A stretch of DNA of 24,167 nt from a virus, in IMG/VR virus record IMGVR_UViG_3300047552_002588, positions 1-24,167 of that record; one strand, given 5' to 3'. The position numbers and the translations under genes are program-made. The notes beneath the pieces were generated by a model, which saw nothing but the letters and a program-made list of their open reading frames with translations, did not search any database and was not told where the DNA came from. This document shows, in pieces, positions 13,923 through 20,353 of this stretch. Position 1 is the first letter of the stretch. Each line of letters starts with the position of its first letter.

Positions 13923-16164
13923 TTAGAGTAACACATTTCTGTTGAGCATAAACAATAGCAGTTCCATAAAACTTATCTAAACTCTTTTCCCATTGTGGAT
14001 CAAGTTGCTTAGAATCAATCATAAAATCTTTCAAAACACTGTATTCATCAATAAAGTGTCTAGTTAAATCAAATGTCTTATCTAACTTTATTCTTTCAAT
14101 AAGTTTATAATCAATTTCATCTGTAGAAACTGATTTACTGTAGAAATTAAGAATACTTGCAAAACTTTCAATAATCTCTTTATATTGCATTATGAGTTTT
14201 GGATATTGAAGATTCTTTTGAATTAATTTATCAATTAAGAATGTTCTTCTAAAAATTCTATTTACAGACCATAACTTTCTTCTTCTTTCATCCTTTAAAT
14301 CAGTTGATAATTTCTTACATAAATCATCAAGTTCATCATCAATAACAATTTTATAAGGATTAAAAGTAACTTCAGCACGAGGTCTTCCTCTTGCTTCATC
14401 TAATCCCGCTCGACGAGTTTGACTTTCAACTAACTTGAAGACACCAAAACTATCATTTGATTCATCAGTAAGTTGAAGTAGGAATTGTTTAAGATCAAGA
14501 CTTGGTTTTCTGCCCTTCTTAACCTCTCCTTTTCTCTTAGCAACTCTATCGTAGTATGTAGCAACATTTGCTGGATCACTCATATCAAGAACTGAAACAT
14601 ATATCTTTCTTGCTCTAATATACTCAGAGATAAGAGTACTGTAAACTTTAATATCCTTTTTTGACTTTGAAATCGTTACGAGGGTTGAATCTTCGTGACC
14701 ATGAGCATAAAGATCAAGCATAGCAAACATAAATTGGACAAGTTTATCATTATTGGACTTTTCAATACTCATAAAGTATTTTTTCATATTCTCCATAATG
14801 GCATCGGAGTCACCAGAAGGGGCATAATGATCCCATTGAAGTTTCTTAAAGTCTAATCCACTGGCTTGAAATACCCATTCAATATCGTTTCTCCACTTAT
14901 CGTTGAATTGAATTATAGCAACATCTTTACGATCACTTGCTTTTAATGAGAAACTGTAAACTTTTTGATCAATAATGCCACTTCTATTCATAGCATTAAA
15001 CTCAATAACTTTTATTTCAGCATCTTTCTTGATGTTACCAGCAACACCACTTCCACCATGGGCTCCTAAAGAACCTGATGAACTTATAACTAAGTCAATG
15101 TAGTCAATTTCATTATTTGAAGCAAGGTACTCAAGGTACTTTCTAGCCTCTTCAATATCTGGAATTGCCATTATATTTTCAAGATAAGTTTCTATCATTC
15201 TAATCATATCATCAAGTTTCTCACCTCTTTCAGTAATAACTTGAGCAATATCTGAAATTAAATCCTCAGAATAATTTACATTTAAAGCAATTCGGATACT
15301 ATCGTTACTGTCTTCTATTTTGAATGCAACTTTTTTATGTTCAATTTCTTCATTTATAGTTTCTTGAGGGACTATAACGAACCTTATAGCAACAGAAACA
15401 CCTCCACGACCTTGTTTAATGACTTTTGAATCAGCAAATGCTAATTCTTGAGCAGATACTTCATTTGCTAATCCTCTGGATCTTTCTCTAAGCCACTTTA
15501 AGGCATCAGTTTCTTTTTGACCCTCTGAAGCATGTTGTTTTGAACGATAAAGATGTGCAAAGTAATAGATAGTAAACTTATCAGTTACTTCTTTACCTTC
15601 AAATTTAAATTTACTATTATCTTCTGAATCTTTATATTGAATGAAATGTTGTAAAATTTTACTTTTTAAAGAAGTTACTTCTGATTCAATACCAATATCT
15701 TTAAAAAGTTCCTCTGATTTAGTATCAGAATACTCTTTAATAGATTTTTCAGAAGGAACTTTTTTAGTTTCTTTTTTTGCTGCTAATATTCTTGCTTTTA
15801 AGTCTTCACTCTTACTTAAAAATAAAGAACTTGCTTCATTAACTTCACTATCAAAAATTATAAACTTTCTCTCTTTAGTTACATTAATATGCTCAATTGC
15901 ATTTAAAATATCTTCAGTAGTTGTTTTATTAGTTACAAAATAATCACCTACACAAAGTGGAAAAATAAGTTCACTTAACTCACCCATAAAAGTTCTATGG
16001 GTCTTTAGTTTCTTATCGTCACTTTGAGTTTCTTGGTTACTTAAAGTATCTTGGTTAGTTGGAGTTTCTTCAGTAACCGCAAGAGGAGGAGTAACTTCTT
16101 TACCTAGAGCTAAGTTAAAGGTTTCTTTAATTAATTTCTGAAACTTATCTTTATGATTTGGCAT
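13888..16164 (-). CDS. Large late protein of unknown function (758 aa), possible nuclease-like core
   Basis: Not recognised. An upstream GTG at 16176 is possible, but the ATG at 16164 has a GTGGAA ribosome site and fits the late promoter better. Residues 1-55 are polar and disordered. GELSELIFPL (61-70) resembles the N-terminal helix of PD-(D/E)xK-type folds. The centre has IDYIDLVISSSGS (353-365), a glycine-rich loop, EIKVIEF (383-389) and YSFSLKAS (403-410). Together these look like a D...ExK...SLK arrangement, but the match is by eye only. The C-terminal half is helical and charged, with VKKGRKPSLDL and many Lys/Arg. An exact late promoter precedes it, so it is probably a virion or ejected protein. 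There is no signal peptide or membrane segment. Confidence 0.75.
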   Translation of the reverse strand: MPNHKDKFQKLIKETFNLALGKEVTPPLAVTEETPTNQDTLSNQETQSDDKKLKTHRTFMGELSELIFPLCVGDYFVTNKTTTEDILNAIEHINVTKERKFIIFDSEVNEASSLFLSKSEDLKARILAAKKETKKVPSEKSIKEYSDTKSEELFKDIGIESEVTSLKSKILQHFIQYKDSEDNSKFKFEGKEVTDKFTIYYFAHLYRSKQHASEGQKETDALKWLRERSRGLANEVSAQELAFADSKVIKQGRGGVSVAIRFVIVPQETINEEIEHKKVAFKIEDSNDSIRIALNVNYSEDLISDIAQVITERGEKLDDMIRMIETYLENIMAIPDIEEARKYLEYLASNNEIDYIDLVISSSGSLGAHGGSGVAGNIKKDAEIKVIEFNAMNRSGIIDQKVYSFSLKASDRKDVAIIQFNDKWRNDIEWVFQASGLDFKKLQWDHYAPSGDSDAIMENMKKYFMSIEKSNNDKLVQFMFAMLDLYAHGHEDSTLVTISKSKKDIKVYSTLISEYIRARKIYVSVLDMSDPANVATYYDRVAKRKGEVKKGRKPSLDLKQFLLQLTDESNDSFGVFKLVESQTRRAGLDEARGRPRAEVTFNPYKIVIDDELDDLCKKLSTDLKDERRRKLWSVNRIFRRTFLIDKLIQKNLQYPKLIMQYKEIIESFASILNFYSKSVSTDEIDYKLIERIKLDKTFDLTRHFIDEYSVLKDFMIDSKQLDPQWEKSLDKFYGTAIVYAQQKCVTLIKQTQGGSYQQ

Positions 16165-16184
16165 ATTTATTTCCACTTTTCACT

Positions 16185-16192
16185 TATTTATA
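16185..16192 (-). promoter_or_regulatory. T4-type late promoter (TATAAATA) for the 758-aa protein
   Basis: Exact octamer on the minus strand, 20 bases before the ATG at 16164. Its distance matches the plus-strand late promoters in the window and supports the ATG over the upstream GTG at 16176, which would leave almost no leader. Confidence 0.75.
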
Positions 16193-16278
16193 ACTTTAAG
16201 TAACTAAGGTACACAATATCTCTAAGTTGCGGAGTCTTTAAAAATTTAAGTGCCATATGTATGTAATTTTTGCTGCTA

Positions 16279-16430
16279 ATAACTTCGTGGCGGAAGTTAT
16301 CGTCAAAGCAATTTGTTGACTAGACCATTACTGGCGTAGTGTATCGTAAGTTTCTCCAAACTCCTACTCCTAGGCATATGGTTTACATAAACCATATATA
16401 CGACACCGTGGAATCCTTTTATATAAAGGA
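16279..16430. ncRNA. Candidate structured RNA element: hairpins and a four-way-junction cloverleaf
   Basis: This gene-free stretch holds exact inverted repeats. First hairpin: ATAACTTC/GAAGTTAT (16279-16300). A small one follows: CAAA-GCAA-TTTG (16304-16315). The cloverleaf is closed by 16339-16348 with 16399-16406 (8 pairs, two-base bulge). It encloses three arms: AGTTT-CTCC-AAACT (16349-16362), CCTA-CTCC-TAGG (16363-16374) and a 9-bp arm (16376-16397). Only two junction bases are unpaired. A further hairpin is TCCTTT/AAAGGA (16414-16430). It is not a tRNA: no seven-base loops, TTC loop or CCA. The strand is undecided. Minus would make it part of the uvsY-uvsW transcript tail, with GGAG loops. 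Plus gives CUCC loops and a GNRA (GCAA) tetraloop. Confidence 0.45.
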
Positions 16431-16470
16431 ATCTCCCGAAGGCTTAAAACTATTCAAAGTACTTTTACTT

Positions 16471-16487
16471 CTTCTTTGACTAAGAAG
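16471..16487 (+). terminator. Weak possible terminator hairpin at the end of the structured stretch
   Basis: CTTCTT (16471-16476) pairs with AAGAAG (16482-16487) around TGACT and is followed on the plus strand by GTTTTGATATTTA. The stem is AT-rich and the T-run broken, so efficiency is doubtful. If real, it would end a plus-strand RNA covering the hairpin cluster. The minus-strand tail is not T-rich. Confidence 0.25.
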
Positions 16488-16500
16488 GTTTTGATATTTA

Positions 16501-17589
16501 TCACATAACTCTAATCTCCAAAGGAACTCTAGTTCCATATTTTCTATTAACATCGGAAAAAATTAACGGACACCAAGTTTTCTCGGGTCCGTAGAAAGAA
16601 GCAGTAGTAGTTCTAAAGTATGGAAATCTATTTCTCCACTTAACAAATAACCTAGAACCATGTTCTAGGTATGAGTTTTGATGATCTGGTTTTACAAGAT
16701 TTTGCTGACCATCTGAAAGATGAGTACAATCCGCATCAACGGCAAAGTTTCTATAACCAGCAGATAAGGCATTTAAACATATATCGGCACCATAGAAATG
16801 ATAATGATCAAAAGTTTTTTCATCATATTTTATATTTAAATCTGATCGACATGCCATTATACATTCATCAAGTGTTTGTACTTCCTTAAATGAACCATGT
16901 TGTTGTCTCATCATATCTGCGAAAGTTATATTTCTTCCTGTTATTGATGCCGATGAATTTGAAAGGTAAATAGCACCATATTCAGTTGTGGGTGACTTAT
17001 TTAACTTACCAGTTCCAGCAATTCCTAAGAAACCAACTTTAAATTGTTTTTCTAGATTATCAAAAGACTGTTTAAATCTCTGTATCCAATATTTAGGTAC
17101 TAGTAAATCTTGATGGGTCAAGAAATAGTAATCACTATTAGCAAGACTCATTCCGAAATTTAAAGCCTGGGAGCAACTTTTAAATTCATTTTTGTGGTTA
17201 AAAACTGGAATTAACTGAAAAGTATAATCAGTTTCTTGTAACAAAAGGGTATTCAAAAAGTCTATGTAAGTCTTTTTGTCGTGAGTTAAAGTAATTATTG
17301 CGAAAGTAGTTTTATCCACTCGTTTTTTATAATCAGAAAACGGTTTTGATGTATCTAAACTATTAACCAACTGGATAGTAGATTCTACTTCTTTTCTATT
17401 TTGATCTAAAACATTCATTTGTAAATTCTCGATTTTATAATAATCTGGACTTTGAACCTCCGTTAGACCATTATACTGAAGTAATTCGTCTGGTCCAGAG
17501 ATAATCTGCCCTGGTTTGATAATTAATTTTTTCCCTTGGTAAATTACGGAGATTGAATATTTAGATCTATTTTGGAATTTCTTGGACAT
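16501..17589 (-). CDS. GT-A fold glycosyltransferase (family 2-like, StrF-type) with N-terminal beta domain
   Basis: A 362-aa protein. Residues about 93-300 form a GT2-like domain: TTFAIITLTHDKKTYIDF at the nucleotide-binding start, SQALNFGMSLANSDYYFLTH, then HQDLLVP (159-165), the HQD form of the DXD metal site seen in StrF-like GT2 proteins. Next come DECIMACRSDL (241-251) and HFYGADICLNALSAGY (264-279), typical acceptor-side motifs. The first ~50 residues (YSISVIYQGKKLIIKPGQII) look like a separate small beta module, as in some phage structural proteins. The gene overlaps the uvsW 3' end by 23 bases, so it is coupled to the recombination operon. Donor and acceptor are unknown; surface glycan, virion or DNA decoration are all possible. 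Confidence 0.8.
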   Translation of the reverse strand: MSKKFQNRSKYSISVIYQGKKLIIKPGQIISGPDELLQYNGLTEVQSPDYYKIENLQMNVLDQNRKEVESTIQLVNSLDTSKPFSDYKKRVDKTTFAIITLTHDKKTYIDFLNTLLLQETDYTFQLIPVFNHKNEFKSCSQALNFGMSLANSDYYFLTHQDLLVPKYWIQRFKQSFDNLEKQFKVGFLGIAGTGKLNKSPTTEYGAIYLSNSSASITGRNITFADMMRQQHGSFKEVQTLDECIMACRSDLNIKYDEKTFDHYHFYGADICLNALSAGYRNFAVDADCTHLSDGQQNLVKPDHQNSYLEHGSRLFVKWRNRFPYFRTTTASFYGPEKTWCPLIFSDVNRKYGTRVPLEIRVM

Positions 17590-19033
17590 CTATATTAATC
17601 TCTTTTTCTTTTAACGGGAATTCGTTCTTTTTATAGTATCTTTTTCTAGTATTGGCATGGTCTTTAGAAGATTCAAGATTCTCAGAAATATCATATAATT
17701 GAAGTTTAGTCTTAGTGTTATGCAAACGAAGTCCTCTACCGACTGCTTGAAGTGTTCTAATTTTTGATTTACCAGCCGCAGCAAAGATAACAACATGAAG
17801 TCTATTAATAGAAACACCAACAGCAAATACACCATCTGATGCAACTGTTACATTTCCTCCAGATTTTTCAAGTGACTTTCTAAGTAACTGTCTTTCTTCT
17901 GGGGAAGTTGCTCCGTAAATAAAAGGAGAATCAAATCCCTTTTCTTTTAGCATTTTTTGAAGAGTTTCTCCATGCTCTATTCTTCTAACAAGGATAAGCA
18001 CATTCTGACCAGAATCAGCATGCATCTTTGCTATGTTAACGATTGCTTTATTTCTTGATAAATCATTAACAATAAAATCCTTTTCAGCAACATAACCATC
18101 TTCTTTAAGTTTAGAAACAATATTTTGTGGGTAGTTAAGTCTGATTAAATTAATATTTAAATCCGAAATTGCTTTTTCTTCTATAAGTTGCTTTGGAAGA
18201 ACTTGGTCTAAAACTCGTCCTGTTACACCTTCAACAAGCATTCTTTCTGCTTTATCATCTGGTAATGTAGCAGTAAACCCTAAACGATACTCTGCATTAA
18301 GTGCCTTTGTAGCAACTGCTTTTATTTCATCTGCTTTAAGTCCATGACATTCATCAACAAGAAGAACTGTAAACTGACCCAAAAGATCCTTATGGTTCAT
18401 CATAGATTGCCAAGTACTAACCACAATAGGACAATCTATTTCTTTTTGAAACTGATAGAATCTACCAATGACATCACCTGGAATACCATAACTCATCATA
18501 TCATCTTTCATTTGATCAACAAGACTAACTGATGGTACAAGTAGAAGAATTTTATGAGTTGGTTGTTTCCAAAGAAGATAGTTACACACAAGAGTAATTG
18601 TAAGGGACTTACCACTACCAGTAGCATGTTCAATGACTCCTCGTTTCCAATAGAGTGCCTTTAAAGCTCCTCTAAGTTGGTAGTGTCTGGGAATCATTTC
18701 TGGGTTAATTCTTTCAACTATAGATTTATTAAATTCCTCTTTAAATAATTCTTGATCAGTAATATCTGGTTTAAATGAAGGGTCTACAATTATGTTTTTA
18801 GATTCGCTTTTAACATAATTATATATCATATTAAAATGACCAAGGTAAAACTTTCCACTTTTTTCTACAAAGTGAATCTTACCATCCCACACCCCCGCAC
18901 GATATTGAGGCATGTAGAAATAATTTTGAACTCTAACCGCAAATCTACGAAATAAAGCTTCTAAAAGACCAATATCATCGGTGACGATACGACCATATAC
19001 ATTGTTAAGTTTTATAAATTTTATTTCACTCAT
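17567..19033 (-). CDS. uvsW: Recombination helicase UvsW (DEAH-type superfamily 2)
   Basis: A 488-aa homologue of T4 UvsW (about 500 aa), a branch-migrating helicase that unwinds R-loops and D-loops, regresses stalled forks and shuts off origin-dependent replication in favour of recombination-dependent replication. The N-terminal ~110 residues carry the UvsW domain (FRRFAVRVQNYFYMPQYR, GVWDGKIHFV). Helicase motifs: PRHYQLRGALKAL (Q-motif-like, 115-127), Walker A ATGSGKS (137-143), DECH (227-230), GFTATL (252-257), and motif VI QAVGRGLRLH (429-438). The start overlaps the preceding gene by four bases (ATGA). The 3' end overlaps the glycosyltransferase. In T4 uvsW also neighbours uvsY, so this linkage is conserved. 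Confidence 0.93.
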   Translation of the reverse strand: MSEIKFIKLNNVYGRIVTDDIGLLEALFRRFAVRVQNYFYMPQYRAGVWDGKIHFVEKSGKFYLGHFNMIYNYVKSESKNIIVDPSFKPDITDQELFKEEFNKSIVERINPEMIPRHYQLRGALKALYWKRGVIEHATGSGKSLTITLVCNYLLWKQPTHKILLLVPSVSLVDQMKDDMMSYGIPGDVIGRFYQFQKEIDCPIVVSTWQSMMNHKDLLGQFTVLLVDECHGLKADEIKAVATKALNAEYRLGFTATLPDDKAERMLVEGVTGRVLDQVLPKQLIEEKAISDLNINLIRLNYPQNIVSKLKEDGYVAEKDFIVNDLSRNKAIVNIAKMHADSGQNVLILVRRIEHGETLQKMLKEKGFDSPFIYGATSPEERQLLRKSLEKSGGNVTVASDGVFAVGVSINRLHVVIFAAAGKSKIRTLQAVGRGLRLHNTKTKLQLYDISENLESSKDHANTRKRYYKKNEFPLKEKEINIDVQEIPK

Positions 19034-19479
19034 TTAACACCGATTTCAATTTTATGATATTCTCTCAAATCCTTTAATATGTATATTTTACCATTTAGGA
19101 ATTTATATTTATTCTCTAAAACTGCACAAATGCCTTCTTGGTATTCGTAAGCAGTAGATATTCTAAGCCATTTTTCATTTTTATAAACATATTCATCCAT
19201 ATCTGATTTCTTAAGTGCTAAACCGTTTTTAAATTTTAGATCCTCAAAAATCTGACCTTTAAGTTTATTACGAATTATGTTTATAGAAGTTAAAATAAAT
19301 TTTTCTTTCATTAGAGTGCTTAAGCATTTACCAGTTTCTTCAAAGGTTTCTTTATAATCATTCAATATATCCATTTCATCAACTGGAACATTAAAAAGTT
19401 CGTTAATTTTATTTGCCTTCTCTTCAAAGAAGGTATCAATTTCATCAACATTGTGTGAGAGGATTTCATGAACTTCCAT
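19030..19479 (-). CDS. UvsY-like protein, tandem paralogue
   Basis: A 149-aa protein between uvsY and uvsW. It resembles its upstream neighbour in length, helical layout and one signature: DEYVYKNEKW here against REWIYTNEKY there, each followed by about 45 residues of helix ending in a charged tail. Both match the T4 UvsY pattern in which a short Ser/Glu-rich segment, a D/N-E/K turn and two final helices form the oligomerising end. The start overlaps the upstream stop (TAATG) and the stop overlaps uvsW (ATGA), so it is co-translated. In T4, small genes uvsY.-2 and uvsY.-1 sit here. I cannot say whether this is their counterpart or a duplicated mediator. Confidence 0.6.
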   Translation of the reverse strand: MEVHEILSHNVDEIDTFFEEKANKINELFNVPVDEMDILNDYKETFEETGKCLSTLMKEKFILTSINIIRNKLKGQIFEDLKFKNGLALKKSDMDEYVYKNEKWLRISTAYEYQEGICAVLENKYKFLNGKIYILKDLREYHKIEIGVK

Positions 19480-19949
19480 TAGTAAACCCTATCATATGTT
19501 TGAATGTTATGAAGTATTCTCTGCTTCATTTGAATACTATCTAAAAGTTTCTCATAGTATTCAACGAGAATCTTTTGAAAGTCGGTCCATAATTTGAGTT
19601 TTTGATATTTTTCATTTGTATAAATCCATTCACGAATTTCCGATTCGCCAGAAAATGCTCTATTAACATCTTTACCATCTGGTCTAGTTACAACAACTTC
19701 ACCTTCCTTGGCGATTGAATAAAGTCTTGAATACAACTTCTGAAGTTCCCTATTAAGTTTAGTAGCATCCATTTTTGCTTTGAGCCATTCTGAACGAATG
19801 GAATGACTTTTATATATTGTAGTCACAAGTTCAGTATTAAGTTTTGCTTCATCCATCAAAAAGATGTCAGCATATTTCTGATTAAGAGACTCTAATTTAT
19901 CTCTTAAAAGGGTTTCAATTTCATCTAAACTTTTATCAAATAAACTCAC
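19479..19949 (-). CDS. uvsY: Recombination mediator UvsY
   Basis: A 156-aa protein (T4 UvsY is 137 aa), mostly helical and charged, first in the operon that leads to uvsW. UvsY loads UvsX onto gp32-covered single-stranded DNA. The C-terminal region SESEIREWIYTNEKYQKL, then ILVEYYEKLLDSIQMKQRIL and NIQTYDRVY, follows the UvsY family pattern (E-x-E, D/N-E/K-Y turn, two terminal helices with I-K/H-N-I). The middle has SEWLKAKMDATKLNRELQKL, like the T4 helix with WLNKHSS and KKEMLRIEAQKK. The start is GTG at 19949 behind AAAGGA. No in-frame ATG lies near it. The assignment rests on pattern, size and synteny, not on a diagnostic catalytic motif. Confidence 0.7.
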   Translation of the reverse strand: MSLFDKSLDEIETLLRDKLESLNQKYADIFLMDEAKLNTELVTTIYKSHSIRSEWLKAKMDATKLNRELQKLYSRLYSIAKEGEVVVTRPDGKDVNRAFSGESEIREWIYTNEKYQKLKLWTDFQKILVEYYEKLLDSIQMKQRILHNIQTYDRVY

Positions 19950-19968
19950 GAAGAATCCTTTATAATAG

Positions 19969-19976
19969 TATAAATA
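19969..19976 (+). promoter_or_regulatory. T4-type late promoter (TATAAATA) for the 117-aa gene
   Basis: Exact octamer 23 bases before the ATG at 20000, with AGGAG (19990-19994) between. It touches the -10 of the divergent uvsY promoter at base 19976. Confidence 0.75.
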
Positions 19977-19984
19977 TTATACCA
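19976..19984 (-). promoter_or_regulatory. Extended -10 promoter for the uvsY-uvsW operon
   Basis: The minus strand reads TGGTATAAT, a perfect -10 with TGn, about 26 bases before the GTG start of uvsY. No strong -35 is visible. The 50-base gap holds both this and the plus-strand late promoter back to back. Confidence 0.5.
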
Positions 19985-19999
19985 TTTTCAGGAGTTTAT

Positions 20000-20353
20000 A
20001 TGAGCATAAGTGACAAACTAGAAAAAGAATTAATTAAAGTTGAAATAGAAAAATCAGATCCTATTCCACTTGAAAAGATACTTGAAATAATATCTGCTTT
20101 AAAGCATTTAGATCAAGATCTTAAACCCATACTTGAAATAATAACAAGATTCATGGAACAGACAACAGACGAAAAGTTCAGAGCTTTGATGCTTAAAAAA
20201 CTTTTAAAGTTTTATGGAATCAATAATTCCGATATTTTAACATGTAGACAAAAAATCATACTTGTGGATAGACAACTAGTTAAAACACCATTTTTAAAAT
20301 CAAAACAAAAAGAATGTATAAATATCTTGTTGAAGGATTTAAACATATTATAA
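20000..20353 (+). CDS. Small late protein of unknown function (117 aa)
   Basis: I do not recognise it. It appears all-helical, with acidic N-terminal and basic C-terminal halves (SKQKECINILLKDLN at the end). There is no signal peptide, membrane segment or metal motif. It begins the plus-strand late cluster, with an exact late promoter and AGGAG. Its stop overlaps the next start (TAATG at 20351-20355), so the two proteins are made together and may interact. In T4 the region after uvsY holds baseplate genes 25 and 26. Position alone does not allow an assignment, and no match to those proteins is apparent. Confidence 0.7.
   Translation: MSISDKLEKELIKVEIEKSDPIPLEKILEIISALKHLDQDLKPILEIITRFMEQTTDEKFRALMLKKLLKFYGINNSDILTCRQKIILVDRQLVKTPFLKSKQKECINILLKDLNIL
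20317..20324 (+). promoter_or_regulatory. T4-type late promoter (TATAAATA) inside the end of the 117-aa gene
   Basis: Exact octamer. A transcript from it would start near 20331, upstream of GAAGGA (20332-20337) and the ATG at 20353 but downstream of an earlier in-frame ATG at 20314. It therefore supports 20353 as the start of the next gene. Confidence 0.6.

Noticed and set aside
16165-16176. GTG start at 16176 for the 758-aa protein.
   Set aside because: It would sit nearly at the expected late-promoter transcription start with no ribosome site, while the ATG at 16164 has one.
16339-16406. Possible tRNA gene because of the cloverleaf shape.
   Set aside because: The arms have four-base loops, there is no seven-base anticodon loop, no TTC loop on either strand and no CCA-type acceptor end.
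16188-16443. Protein-like open stretches on the minus strand: 46 codons at 16306-16443 and 43 codons at 16191-16319 in another frame, the latter ending ...LSYLKL at the late promoter, with an internal ATG at 16256.
   Set aside because: No ribosome site precedes the ATG, two frames would have to be joined across stop codons, and exact multi-arm base pairing explains the region better. A decayed gene remnant cannot be fully excluded; conservation of the reading in relatives would decide.
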